NCBI RefSeq assembly: GCF_002412165.1
Contig: NZ_NXIA01000014.1
Span: 47,221-111,220 of the forward strand
Source: Curtobacterium sp. 'Ferrero'
Lineage (GTDB): Bacteria; Actinomycetota; Actinomycetes; Actinomycetales; Microbacteriaceae
Direction of reading: 5' to 3'
DNA length: 64,000 nucleotides
This document shows positions 40,061-48,143 of the stretch, in pieces. The notes beneath the pieces were generated by a model. It worked only from the letters and a program-made list of their open reading frames with translations, searched no databases and was not told the DNA's origin. Each line of letters begins with the position of its first letter. The first letter of the stretch is position 1. Both the position numbers and the translations under genes were made by a program.

Positions 40061-40066
40061 TAGGCT
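40061..40066 (+). promoter_or_regulatory. -10 (TAGGCT) of the ArsR-MFS operon, leaderless
   Basis: TAGGCT, 6 nt, then ATG 40073; paired with TTGCGC at 40038-40043 over a 17-bp spacer. Confidence 0.6.
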
Positions 40067-40072
40067 CGCGGC

Positions 40073-40648
40073 ATGCCGACCACCAGACGCCTCGACGACG
40101 CGGCCCACATGCGCGCCCTCGCGCACCCGACGCGCCTCCGGATCGTCGGGTTGCTCCGGACCGCCGGCCCGCAGACCGCCGCGATGCTCGGCGACGTCGT
40201 CGACGAGGCCCCGGGGACCATCAGCTACCACTGCCGGCGACTCGCGGAGGCGGAGCTGATCGAGCCGGCGCCGGAGCTCGGGACGGACCGTCGGGAGCGC
40301 TGGTGGCGGGCGACGGCCGAGCACACCTCGTGGAACTTCGCCGACGCCTTCGACGACCCCGAGCGGATGCTGGCCACCGCAGCCCTCGACCACACGGTCG
40401 CGCAGGTCCACGCCGACGAGTACTCCGCGTTCGTCGACCACGTGCCGGTGCTGGGACGTGAGTGGGTGGCCGCGTCGAACAGCTCCGACCGAGCGCTCCG
40501 CCTGACCGTCGACGAGCTTCGGGCGTTGAGCGCTGAACTGAACGCTGTGCTCGACCGGTGGGAGTCCGTCAGCGCCGAGCACGTGCCGGGCGACGGCTCC
40601 GAGCGCGTGGTCGGCCTCGTGCAGAGCTACCGGAGAGCACGGCCGTGA
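40073..40648 (+). CDS. ArsR-type winged-helix regulator
   Basis: A 191-residue regulator. The winged helix (about 10-90) has MRALAHPTRLRIVGLLRTAG, recognition helix APGTISYHCRRLAEAELIE and the wing GTDRRERWWRA. The C-terminal region is helical and may bind ligand; no metal-binding Cys pair is visible, so metal sensing is unlikely. It overlaps the following MFS gene by GTGA and probably controls it and itself through the palindrome in its promoter. Confidence 0.82.
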   Translation: MPTTRRLDDAAHMRALAHPTRLRIVGLLRTAGPQTAAMLGDVVDEAPGTISYHCRRLAEAELIEPAPELGTDRRERWWRATAEHTSWNFADAFDDPERMLATAALDHTVAQVHADEYSAFVDHVPVLGREWVAASNSSDRALRLTVDELRALSAELNAVLDRWESVSAEHVPGDGSERVVGLVQSYRRARP

Positions 40649-41925
40649 AAGCGCGGTGGCGGCTCCGTGCCCTGCTCGCGGTGCAGGTCGTCTCCCGGAC
40701 CGGCAACGTCGCCACCACGATCGCGGTCCCCTTCGTCGTGCTCGCGCGTGGCGGTTCGGCGTCCGACGTCGGTGTCGCAGCGTTCGCCGCCACCGTGCCC
40801 ATCGTCCTCGGCGGCGCGTTCGGCGGGGTGCTCGTGGAGCGGTTCGGATCGGTGCGGTCCAGCGTCGTCTCCGACCTCGCCAGCGCCGTGACCCTCCTCG
40901 CGATCCCGGTGCTCGCGTGGACGGTCGGGTTGCCGTCGTGGGCACTCCTCGTGCTGGTGTTCCTCGGTGGCCTCTTCGACACGCCGGGTGAGTCCGGGCG
41001 GCGCGTGCTCCTGCCCGGACTGGCGGACGAGGCCGCTGTCCCCCTCGAACGCGCCGTCGGACACTTCGAGGCCTCGGTCCGCTTCTCGGTCCTGCTCGGA
41101 GCACCGGCCGCGGGTCTCCTCGTCGGGGTGGTCGGCGCCCTCCCGGCGCTCGTCGTCACCGCCTGCGTGTTCGGCACCGCCGCCCTGCTCGGCGCCGTGG
41201 TGCTCCGGGAGCCCCTCCGAGCGCCGGCCGACCCGGGCGCGCAGGCCGCTCCGGCACCGTCGGGGACCCCGACGAGCGGCTACTGGCGCGACCTCGGTGC
41301 CGGCCTCCGGTTCTGCGTGCACGACCCGCTGTTCCGGCTCGTCATCGCGCTCGTGCTCGTGACGAACCTGCTCGACGCCGCACGTTCGAGCGCGCTGTTG
41401 CCGCTGTACGCCGATCGGGTGCTCGGTGGTGCGCAGTCGCTGGGCCTCGTGAGCGGGACGTTCGGCGGGGCGGCGTTCATCGGCTCGCTCGTCTTCAGTT
41501 CCGTCGCGCACCGGGTACCGCGGCGGACGACGTTCGTCGTGTGCTTCGTCCTCGCGGGCGGCCCGTCGCTGGTCGCACCCGCGTTCGGACTCGGCCTGCC
41601 CTGGTTGCTCGCCGCGTCCGCCGTGTCGGGGCTCGCAGCCGGGGCCCTCAACCCGATCCTCGGCGCGGTCGAACTCGAGCGGATCCCGGCACCGATGCGC
41701 GCTCGGGTGTTCGGGTTGCTCTCCGCCGGATCGTGGGCCGGCATCCCGCTCGGCGGCCTGTCGGGCGGTGTCGTCGCGGACGCGATCGGGGTCTCCGCGA
41801 CCTTCGGCGTGGTCGCGGTGGTCTACACCGTCGTGACGCTCACCCCGCTCCTCGGCGGGTCCTGGCGCCTGATGGAGCGACGACCGGCCCCGCACGGGTT
41901 CGCCGGACTCCTCCCCAGCCGCTGA
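40645..41925 (+). CDS. MFS transporter, probable drug efflux
   Basis: A 426-residue membrane protein with about 12 helices. It resembles the MFS_3 group of exporters: LLAVQVVSRTGNVATTIAVP at helix 1, GGVLVERFGSVRSSVVSDL after helix 2, and DTPGESGRRVLLPGLADEA between helices 4 and 5. Paired with an ArsR-type regulator, it is likely induced by its substrate, possibly an antimicrobial. The substrate is not predictable. Monocistronic end: no strong terminator before the TA operator 9 nt downstream. Confidence 0.85.
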   Translation: MKARWRLRALLAVQVVSRTGNVATTIAVPFVVLARGGSASDVGVAAFAATVPIVLGGAFGGVLVERFGSVRSSVVSDLASAVTLLAIPVLAWTVGLPSWALLVLVFLGGLFDTPGESGRRVLLPGLADEAAVPLERAVGHFEASVRFSVLLGAPAAGLLVGVVGALPALVVTACVFGTAALLGAVVLREPLRAPADPGAQAAPAPSGTPTSGYWRDLGAGLRFCVHDPLFRLVIALVLVTNLLDAARSSALLPLYADRVLGGAQSLGLVSGTFGGAAFIGSLVFSSVAHRVPRRTTFVVCFVLAGGPSLVAPAFGLGLPWLLAASAVSGLAAGALNPILGAVELERIPAPMRARVFGLLSAGSWAGIPLGGLSGGVVADAIGVSATFGVVAVVYTVVTLTPLLGGSWRLMERRPAPHGFAGLLPSR

Positions 41926-41933
41926 CGGTTGCG

Positions 41934-41951
41934 TTCAGAACGTGTTCTGAA
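41934..41951. promoter_or_regulatory. Toxin-antitoxin operator
   Basis: TTCAGAAC and GTTCTGAA are exact 8-bp arms around GT. The site abuts the -10 TACGCT (41952-41957), so antitoxin binding there would shut the module down. Confidence 0.65.
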
Positions 41952-41957
41952 TACGCT
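41952..41957 (+). promoter_or_regulatory. Leaderless -10 (TACGCT) of the TA module
   Basis: TACGCT, 6 nt, then ATG 41964. Confidence 0.5.
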
Positions 41958-41963
41958 CGAACC

Positions 41964-42425
41964 ATGACGATCGCGCCTCCCGTCCGCAGACGGTCCGTCC
42001 AGTCCTCCGACCTGTCGCGACATGCGAAGGAGGTCTTCGCCGCGGCGGAACAGGAGCCGCTCGAGGTGACCAGGCGGGACGGCAAGCCGCTGGTGCTCAC
42101 CACGAAGGAACGTTCCGACGATGACGAAGCGGTCCTCGACATCGCCGCACAGTTGATCGCGGCCGTCACCGTGAACGAAACGCTGCCGCTGCACGAACGG
42201 CTGGCGATCCCGTACCCGTGGCTCACCCTCCTCAGCCGGGACGACCAGGTGCGGTTCGCCAAGGAGATCGTCGAGGTCGCACGGGGATCGTTCTCTCTGC
42301 GCCAGCCGCGTGCGCTCCTGCTCGAGATGCAAGCCTGGCGCAACTCGGCCGAGGCGATCGCCGCCGGCTGGCACCGCTCCGAGGCCGAGTCGTTCGAGGC
42401 CCCCGTCCCCGTCGAGCGTCCCTGA
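41964..42425 (+). CDS. Antitoxin, Phd/YefM-like with long C-terminal domain
   Basis: A 153-residue protein. Residues 10-50, VQSSDLSRHAKEVFAAAEQE then LEVTRRDGKPLVLTT, match the Phd/YefM antitoxin fold that binds DNA as a dimer. The C-terminal hundred residues form a helical region (LIAAVTVNETLPLHERLAIP) longer than usual for this family. The toxin gene starts 3 nt after the stop. The palindrome at 41934 is the likely autoregulatory operator. Confidence 0.75.
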   Translation: MTIAPPVRRRSVQSSDLSRHAKEVFAAAEQEPLEVTRRDGKPLVLTTKERSDDDEAVLDIAAQLIAAVTVNETLPLHERLAIPYPWLTLLSRDDQVRFAKEIVEVARGSFSLRQPRALLLEMQAWRNSAEAIAAGWHRSEAESFEAPVPVERP

Positions 42426-42428
42426 TCC

Positions 42429-42770
42429 GTGGCGCGGCGCACCACCGTCCCCCGTCCGGTCCGCACGACGGAGTACTCGATCGTGTTCCTGACCCGCCCT
42501 GCCGAGACCGGCTGGCGCGACCTCGTCGCCACGCAGCGGAATGCTGTGGCCGCAGCATGGGACCGGTTGACGGTCGATCCGCTGACCGAGGACCTCGCGT
42601 GCCATGCCCTCCGCGGCGAGCTCGGCAGGGTCACGCACAGTGGTCGGGAATGGACCAGGCGACAGATCGAACTCCGTCGCGGGGCTCGGGTCTGGTTCAC
42701 CGTCGATGAGGAGATGCGCACCGTTCACCTGCTCGACGTCCACACGCACCATCCGAACGCGACGAAGTGA
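42429..42770 (+). CDS. RelE/ParE-like toxin
   Basis: A 113-residue basic protein with a C-terminal RRGARVWFTVDEEMRTVHLL-DVHTHHPNATK, the strand-strand-'hPN.TK' end typical of RelE-superfamily toxins, and a central LRGELGRVTHSGREWTRRQI. RelE-type toxins cut mRNA at the ribosome; ParE relatives hit gyrase. It follows the antitoxin by 3 nt with a GTG start. The role as partner of the Phd-like protein is inferred from order. Confidence 0.72.
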   Translation: MARRTTVPRPVRTTEYSIVFLTRPAETGWRDLVATQRNAVAAAWDRLTVDPLTEDLACHALRGELGRVTHSGREWTRRQIELRRGARVWFTVDEEMRTVHLLDVHTHHPNATK

Positions 42771-42828
42771 ACGCCGGGGGACGCCAGACCTCGGAGCGGC
42801 CGCAGCACCCCTCCGGTAGACGAGACGC

Positions 42829-43290
42829 ATGACGGACGAGCAAGACGACGACCAGGGCCCAGACACCGCGCACCAGGTACCGAAGGGGGTGTCCGAGGCG
42901 ACCGTCGAGGCACTCGGCACGCTGTCCGCGGCGGTCGAGGTCATCGAACACGCGCGCGGGCTGCTCTACGGCTTCCACCGCCTGACGGGCATGGCCGACC
43001 TGAACCTCGGCGAGGCCGTCGAGCAGCTGCGGAAGGCCGGCCACACCGAGCTCGCGGACCGTATCGACACCGAGCTCGTCGGGCGGAACGTCATCGCCGG
43101 CCGGTGGACCTTCCAGATCATGGAGGACTACGACGACGGCTACTACGCGCTCGCCAAGGAACTCGAGAAGACTGCCCGCGACGAGCTCGTCGGCGGGAAG
43201 CGGCACCTGTACGAGGCGGGCATGAAGGAGGACCGGCGCACGCAGGGCCGGCGCCACCACGAGGCCAGGCCGAGCGACCTGCCGGACTGA
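42829..43290 (+). CDS. Conserved hypothetical protein (153 aa)
   Basis: A 153-residue soluble, mostly helical protein: VEALGTLSAAVEVIEHARGL, YGFHRLTGMADLNLGEAVEQ and a tyrosine-rich FQIMEDYDDGYYALAKELEK, ending in a basic tail. I recall similar actinobacterial proteins of unknown function and do not assign a role. ATG start; no strong Shine-Dalgarno. A 26-bp-arm hairpin follows at 43324. Confidence 0.6.
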   Translation: MTDEQDDDQGPDTAHQVPKGVSEATVEALGTLSAAVEVIEHARGLLYGFHRLTGMADLNLGEAVEQLRKAGHTELADRIDTELVGRNVIAGRWTFQIMEDYDDGYYALAKELEKTARDELVGGKRHLYEAGMKEDRRTQGRRHHEARPSDLPD

Positions 43291-43323
43291 GGCCGCGCCT
43301 CCCGGGCAGCCGGCCGGCCGGAA

Positions 43324-43376
43324 CGCGAAAGCGACAGTTTCCTGCGATCGGATCGCAGGAAACTGTCGCTTTCGCG
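43324..43376. terminator. Perfect 26-bp-arm hairpin (family B)
   Basis: Arms 43324-43349 and 43351-43376 are exact reverse complements around a single G, beginning CGCGAAAGCGACAGTTTCCT. It sits between convergent genes. The arm start recurs twice at 63929-63968. Confidence 0.75.
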
Positions 43377-43418
43377 GAACAGTCCGGCCGGGAGCTCGCG
43401 CCCCCCCGCGCCCCCGCG

Positions 43419-44888
43419 TCACCCGACGCCGAGCAGCGCCTCCAGCGGCCCGCGCGCGAAGTACAGCAGGAAGCCCGCGGCGACCACGTAGAGCAGCCAC
43501 GAGACCTCGCGGCCACGGCCGGACAGCAGCTTGATGAGCACCCAGCTGATGAAGCCGGCGCCGATGCCGTTCGCGATCGAGTAGGTCAGCGGCATCACGA
43601 CGATCGTCAGGAACGCGGGCAGTGCGGAGCCGAAGTCGGTCCACGAGATGTCCGCGACCTGCGACACCATGAGCGCGCCGACGACGACGAGTCCGGCGGC
43701 CGCGACCTCGAGCGGGACGACCTGCGTCAGCGGCGTGAGGAACATCGAGAGCAGGAAGAGCACGCCCGTCACGACCGACGCCATGCCGGTCCTGGCCCCC
43801 TCGCCGATGCCGGAGGCCGAGTCGATGAAGACCGTGTTCGACGACACCGAGGCGCCACCGCCCGCGATGGCACCGACACCCTCGACGACGAGCGCCGACT
43901 TCAGCCGGGGGAACGTGCCGTCGGGGTGCGCGACGCCGGCGGCCTTGGCCAGACCGGTCATCGTGCCCATGGCGTCGAAGAAGTTCGTGAAGACGAGCGT
44001 GAAGACGAGCATCGACGCGGCGAGCGGGCCGATGCGGCTGAACGCGCCGAAGTCGAAGTGGCCGACGAGGGACAGGTCCGGCACGGCGAAGAGCGCCGAC
44101 GGCAGGCCGGGGGCGTTGAGGTTCCAGCCGGTCTTCGAGTCGACCGAGGTCGGCACGTGGAAGATCGCCTGCAGGATGATCGCGATGATCGTCGTCGCCA
44201 CGATGCCGATCAGCAGTGCACCCTTGACCCGGCGGGCCATGAGCGTGCCGATGATGACGAGGCCGATGAGGAACACGATCGTCGGCAGCGCCCCGACGGA
44301 GCCGTCCTCACCGAGCTGCAGCGGCGGCGACGCGAGACCCGACGACCGGACGAACCCGGAGTCGACGAGCCCGATGAACGCGATGAACAGGCCGATGCCG
44401 ACCGTGATCGCCGCCTTGAGCTGCGCGGGCACGGCCGTGAAGATCATCGTCCGGATGCCCGTCAGCGCGAGCAGCACGATGATGATGCCGTTGATGACGA
44501 CGAGGCCCATCGCCTCCGCCCACGTGACCTGCTTCACGACGCTGACCGCGAGGAACGAGTTGATGCCGAGACCAGCGGCGATGCCGAACGGCAGGTTCGC
44601 GATGAGTCCCATCGCGATGGTCATGAGGCCGGCGACGAGCCCGGTGGCCGCGGCGACCTGGGCGTTCTCGAGCCAGCCGCCGGTGACGTCCTTGGCAGCC
44701 TGGTCGGCGCTGAACCCGCCGAGGATGAGCGGGTTGAGGATGACGATGTAGGCCATCGTGACGAAGGAGACGAGACCACCACGGATCTCTCGGGGGATCG
44801 TCGACCCGCGGCTCGTGATCGAGAAGAAGCGGTCGAGGCCGGACGCGAGGGCGTTCCGGGGCGGCGTGTCGGTCTGCTGGGCGCTCAC
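43419..44888 (-). CDS. NCS2-family purine permease (AzgA-like)
   Basis: A 489-residue membrane transporter with about 12-14 helices. The opening TIPREIRGGLVSFVTMAYIV-LNPLIL-like segment, GIAAGLGINSFLA near residue 105, and NFFDAMGTMTGLAKAAG near 300 are hallmarks of the AzgA subgroup that imports adenine, guanine or hypoxanthine by proton symport. GASVSSNTVFIDSASGIGEG near 350 is the substrate-site region. The GTG start follows TAAACT by 6 nt, so a leader riboswitch is ruled out. Divergent from folE. Confidence 0.9.
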   Translation of the reverse strand: MSAQQTDTPPRNALASGLDRFFSITSRGSTIPREIRGGLVSFVTMAYIVILNPLILGGFSADQAAKDVTGGWLENAQVAAATGLVAGLMTIAMGLIANLPFGIAAGLGINSFLAVSVVKQVTWAEAMGLVVINGIIIVLLALTGIRTMIFTAVPAQLKAAITVGIGLFIAFIGLVDSGFVRSSGLASPPLQLGEDGSVGALPTIVFLIGLVIIGTLMARRVKGALLIGIVATTIIAIILQAIFHVPTSVDSKTGWNLNAPGLPSALFAVPDLSLVGHFDFGAFSRIGPLAASMLVFTLVFTNFFDAMGTMTGLAKAAGVAHPDGTFPRLKSALVVEGVGAIAGGGASVSSNTVFIDSASGIGEGARTGMASVVTGVLFLLSMFLTPLTQVVPLEVAAAGLVVVGALMVSQVADISWTDFGSALPAFLTIVVMPLTYSIANGIGAGFISWVLIKLLSGRGREVSWLLYVVAAGFLLYFARGPLEALLGVG

Positions 44889-44894
44889 CGGACG

Positions 44895-44900
44895 AGTTTA
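44895..44900 (-). promoter_or_regulatory. Leaderless -10 (TAAACT) of the purine permease
   Basis: Minus-strand TAAACT, 6 nt, then the GTG. Confidence 0.55.
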
Positions 44901-45028
44901 CAGAACGCTGGGAGCCCGGCGCGTCGCGCCGTCGGCGCGCAGCGGTGCCGGACGGGAGGCCCGGATCGCGTCGACGGGGTACGTCACCCGGGTGCGTGCT
45001 CGCGTTCTGCGGCCAGGGACGGTGTTGG

Positions 45029-45667
45029 ATGAAGCACGTGAACGAACGTCTGGACCGCGCGCGCATCGAGGCGGCCGTGCGCGAGCTCCTCCTCGCGGTG
45101 GGGGACGACCCCGACCGGCCCGAGCTCGCCAGGACACCCGGTCGCGTGGCCGACTCGTACGCGGAGTTCTTCTCGGGCATCGGCACGGACGCCGTCGCGA
45201 TCGCACACGCCGGGGTCGTGCACGCCGAGGAGGGGGACCGCGGGCAGCTCGTCGTCGTCCGCGACGTGAAGTTCCGCTCGATGTGCGAGCACCACCTCCT
45301 GCCATTCATCGGGGTCGCGCACCTCGCCTACGTGCCGGGCGACCAGCTGATCGGGCTCGGCACCCTGTCCCGCGTGCTGGACGCCGTGGCCTCCCGCCCG
45401 CAGCTGCAGGAGCGGCTCGGCGAGCAGGTCGCGGCCACGATCGCCGAGGGGCTCGACGCCACCGGGGTGCTCGTCGTGCTCGACGCCCAGCACCAGTGCG
45501 TCACGACCCGGGGCGAGCGGCAGACGGGCTCGACCACCGTGACGGTCGCCGCGACCGGATCCCTCGCCGAACCCGTCGGACGGGCCGAGGCGATCGCGCT
45601 CATCGGCGCGGGCGTCGGCACCGCCGGGGGACCCGCTGCCGGAGCCGACCACGGGGCGGGCGCATGA
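45029..45667 (+). CDS. folE: GTP cyclohydrolase I
   Basis: A 212-residue enzyme that converts GTP to dihydroneopterin triphosphate, the first step of folate synthesis. The signature FRSMCEHHLLPFIGVAHLAY holds zinc ligands Cys and His, and QHQCVTTRGERQTGS holds the third ligand and the catalytic region. RTPGRVADSYAEFFSG is also conserved. Residues after 190 are an Ala/Gly tail. An in-frame GTG at 45038 is a possible alternative start. The stop overlaps the folP start by ATGA. Confidence 0.95.
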   Translation: MKHVNERLDRARIEAAVRELLLAVGDDPDRPELARTPGRVADSYAEFFSGIGTDAVAIAHAGVVHAEEGDRGQLVVVRDVKFRSMCEHHLLPFIGVAHLAYVPGDQLIGLGTLSRVLDAVASRPQLQERLGEQVAATIAEGLDATGVLVVLDAQHQCVTTRGERQTGSTTVTVAATGSLAEPVGRAEAIALIGAGVGTAGGPAAGADHGAGA

Positions 45668-46602
45668 CGACCGAGCAGCGCGACCAGCGCCTCCAGGGCG
45701 ACGTCGCCGGACCCGGCTGGGTCGTCCCGGACCTGCGCGACCCGGTGCGCACCATCGGTCGACGCTCCTTCGACTTCGACCGCCGGATCGCCGTGATGGC
45801 GATCGTCAACCGCACGCCGGACTCGTTCCACGACCAGGGTGCGACCTTCGCGCTCGACCGGGCGGTCGCGGCCGCCGTGCGCGCCGCCGAGCAGGGCGCC
45901 GACTGGGTCGACATCGGCGGCGTGAAGTTCGCCCCGGGCCCGGAGCTGTCCGCCGCCGACGAGCTCGACCGGGTCCTGCCGGTCGTGGCGCAGCTCGCGC
46001 AGGAGTCCGACGTGGTCATCTCGGTCGACACGTTCCGCCCCGAGGTCGCCGCGGCCACGATCGCCGCCGGCGCGAGCGTGGTCAACGACACCACCGGCCT
46101 GTCCGACCCGCGGATGGCCTCCGTCGTCGCGGACTCGGACGCCACGATCGTCATCACGCACTCGACCGCCCCGCCCCGGCAGCACCTGCCCGAGCCGCCG
46201 CACTACGACGACATCGGCCGCGAGGTCGTGGACTTCCTGCAGGAGCGGGTCGACCGGGCGCTCGCCGCGGGCATCCCGGAGTCGCGGATCATCGTCGACC
46301 CCGGACACGACCTCAACAAGAACACCGTGCACACCCTCGAACTGACGCGCCGGCTGCCCGAGGTCGTCGCGCTCGGGTACCCGGTGCTCGCGGCCGTGTC
46401 GAACAAGGACTTCGTGGGGGAGTCGCTCGGACGGCCCCGTGGCGAGCGGCTGCCGGGCTCGCTGGCCGCCGCCACCGTCAGCGCGATGCTCGGCGCCCGG
46501 ATCGTCCGGATGCACGACGTCGTGGAGAGCGTCGACGCGATGCGCATGGTCGAGGCGGTCCTCGGCTGGCGCGAACCCGTGGAAGCGCGGCACAACACGT
46601 GA
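45664..46602 (+). CDS. FolP2-like dihydropteroate synthase homologue
   Basis: A 312-residue TIM-barrel protein of the DHPS family: MAIVNRTPDSF, VISVDTFRPEVA, VVNDTTGLSD and AVSNKDFVGESLGRPRGERL. The loop that in true DHPS reads GGESTRPG and closes over p-aminobenzoate reads GGVKFAPG here (about residues 83-92). This is the pattern of the mycobacterial FolP2 branch, reported to lack DHPS activity. Operon position between folE and a reductase still suggests pterin chemistry. Call: homologue, activity uncertain. Confidence 0.85.
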   Translation: MTTEQRDQRLQGDVAGPGWVVPDLRDPVRTIGRRSFDFDRRIAVMAIVNRTPDSFHDQGATFALDRAVAAAVRAAEQGADWVDIGGVKFAPGPELSAADELDRVLPVVAQLAQESDVVISVDTFRPEVAAATIAAGASVVNDTTGLSDPRMASVVADSDATIVITHSTAPPRQHLPEPPHYDDIGREVVDFLQERVDRALAAGIPESRIIVDPGHDLNKNTVHTLELTRRLPEVVALGYPVLAAVSNKDFVGESLGRPRGERLPGSLAAATVSAMLGARIVRMHDVVESVDAMRMVEAVLGWREPVEARHNT

Positions 46603-47336
46603 ACGTCCTGCCCCCGTCCGTCGCCGACCGCTCCGACGAGGACCTGCTCGCGCTCTACGCCGACGGCGTCCCCGACGGTCCCTGGCTCCGCGTGAACTTC
46701 GTCACGACGCTCGACGGCTCGGCCTCGGCCGGTGGTCGGACGGCGGACCTCGGCGGCGACGACGACCTCCGCGTGTTCGACCTGCTGCGGCGGACTGCCG
46801 ACGTCGTCCTCGTGGCCGCGGGCACCGTCCGTGACGAGGAGTACGGGCCGATGGTCCTGCACGACGCCGACGTGGCGTGGCGCCGAGCGCACGGGAAGCC
46901 CGACCACCCGGTGTTCGCGATCGTCACCGGCTCCGCGGGGCTCGATGCGTCGTCGCGCGTGTTCACCGAGGCGCCCGTGCGACCCGTCGTGCTGACCTCG
47001 GCCTCCGGCGCCGCGTCCGAGCGGGGCCGAGCGCTCGCCGAGGTCGCCGACGTCGTCACGTGCGGGGACGACACCGTCGACGTGGCCGCGGTCGTGCGGG
47101 CCCTCGGCGACCGCGGGCTCGACCGCATCCACTGCGAGGGCGGGCCGTCGTTCTTCGGGGCGCTCATCGCGGAGGACCTGGTCGACGAGCTGACGTTGAC
47201 GGTCGACCCGACGCTCGAGGGCGGGCAGGGTCCGCGGATCGCGACCGGGGCGTCGCCCGAGCTGCGGCGCATGCGTCCCGCACACGTCCTGCTCGGCGCC
47301 GATGGTGTGCTCCTGACACGGTACGTGCGCGCCTGA
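46599..47336 (+). CDS. Pyrimidine reductase/DHFR-fold protein (RibD C-terminal type)
   Basis: A 245-residue NADPH-dependent reductase-fold protein. The start PWLRVNFVTTLDGSASAGG and the motif HCEGGPSFFGALIAEDLVDE are typical of RibD C-terminal or 'pyrimidine reductase family' enzymes; DVVLVAAGTVRDEEYGP is the NADPH contact. Coupled by GTGA to the FolP2-like gene. It may reduce a pterin or a riboflavin intermediate; dihydrofolate reductase activity is possible but unproven. Confidence 0.8.
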   Translation: MNVLPPSVADRSDEDLLALYADGVPDGPWLRVNFVTTLDGSASAGGRTADLGGDDDLRVFDLLRRTADVVLVAAGTVRDEEYGPMVLHDADVAWRRAHGKPDHPVFAIVTGSAGLDASSRVFTEAPVRPVVLTSASGAASERGRALAEVADVVTCGDDTVDVAAVVRALGDRGLDRIHCEGGPSFFGALIAEDLVDELTLTVDPTLEGGQGPRIATGASPELRRMRPAHVLLGADGVLLTRYVRA

Positions 47337-47366
47337 CGCACTGCTCGCTCCCTCGGGACCCGCCGG

Positions 47367-47372
47367 TAGGGT
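47367..47372 (+). promoter_or_regulatory. Probable leaderless -10 (TAGGGT)
   Basis: TAGGGT, 7 nt, then GTG 47380. Confidence 0.45.
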
Positions 47373-47379
47373 CGGAGGT

Positions 47380-48033
47380 GTGATCGACGTCGTGGTGTCC
47401 GGGGTCCTGTTCGACATGGACGGGACGCTCGTCGACTCCACCGCGGTCGTCGAGGAGGCGTGGAGCCGGTTCGGCGCCACGCACGGGATCGACCCCGTCG
47501 AGATCCTCGCCTTCTCCCACGGACGCCAGACGATCGACACCGTCCGACGCTTCCTGCCCGACCTGCCCGAGGACGAGCAGCGCGACATCGTCGACGCGAT
47601 GATCGCAGCCGAGATCGGCTACGTCGACGGCATCGTCGAGGTCCCCGGCGCCGGCGCGTTCGTCCAGCGGCTGCTCGACCTCGGCGCGCCCGTGGCCCTC
47701 GTGACGAGTGCGCCGCGCGAGCTCGCGGTCGAGCGCATGACCGCGGCCGGGGTGCCCGTCCCCGAGGCGCTCGTGCCGTCCGAGGACGCCGAGCGCAGCA
47801 AGCCGCACCCCGAGGGCTACCTCCGCGGGGCCGCGCTCCTCGGGGTGCCGGCCGAGCAGTGCCTGGCCTTCGAGGACGCGCCCGCCGGCGTCGAGGCCGC
47901 CCTCGCCTCCGGGGCGACGACCGTCGTGGTCGGCGACCTCGAGGCGTCGGTCACCGCCGGGCTGCCGCGCATCGCGGGGTACACCGGGCTGACGGTCGAG
48001 CGCGAGGGGTCCGCTTTCCGCATCCGCGGCTGA
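47380..48033 (+). CDS. HAD-IA phosphatase (sugar-phosphate type)
   Basis: A 217-residue HAD hydrolase: motif I LFDMDGTLVDS, motif II VTSAPRE, lysine in RSKPHPEGY, motif IV AFEDAPAGVEAALASG. The helical cap lies between motifs I and II. This pattern resembles 2-deoxyglucose-6-phosphate or glycerol-phosphate phosphatases (DL-glycerol/GPP-like). The substrate is not determined. Monocistronic by its own promoter. Confidence 0.8.
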   Translation: MIDVVVSGVLFDMDGTLVDSTAVVEEAWSRFGATHGIDPVEILAFSHGRQTIDTVRRFLPDLPEDEQRDIVDAMIAAEIGYVDGIVEVPGAGAFVQRLLDLGAPVALVTSAPRELAVERMTAAGVPVPEALVPSEDAERSKPHPEGYLRGAALLGVPAEQCLAFEDAPAGVEAALASGATTVVVGDLEASVTAGLPRIAGYTGLTVEREGSAFRIRG

Positions 48034-48143
48034 GCATCCCCGCCCGCAGCTGGGGAACGACTGCCGACTGCGAGCGCGTCCAGCACCGCCCGACGACCGT
48101 GGACCCCGGCGGCCGGAACCACCGGGCCGCGGAAGGAGTCACC

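Noticed and set aside
44889..45028. Purine riboswitch upstream of the NCS2 permease
   Set aside because: A -10 box lies 6 nt before the start, leaving no leader for a riboswitch.
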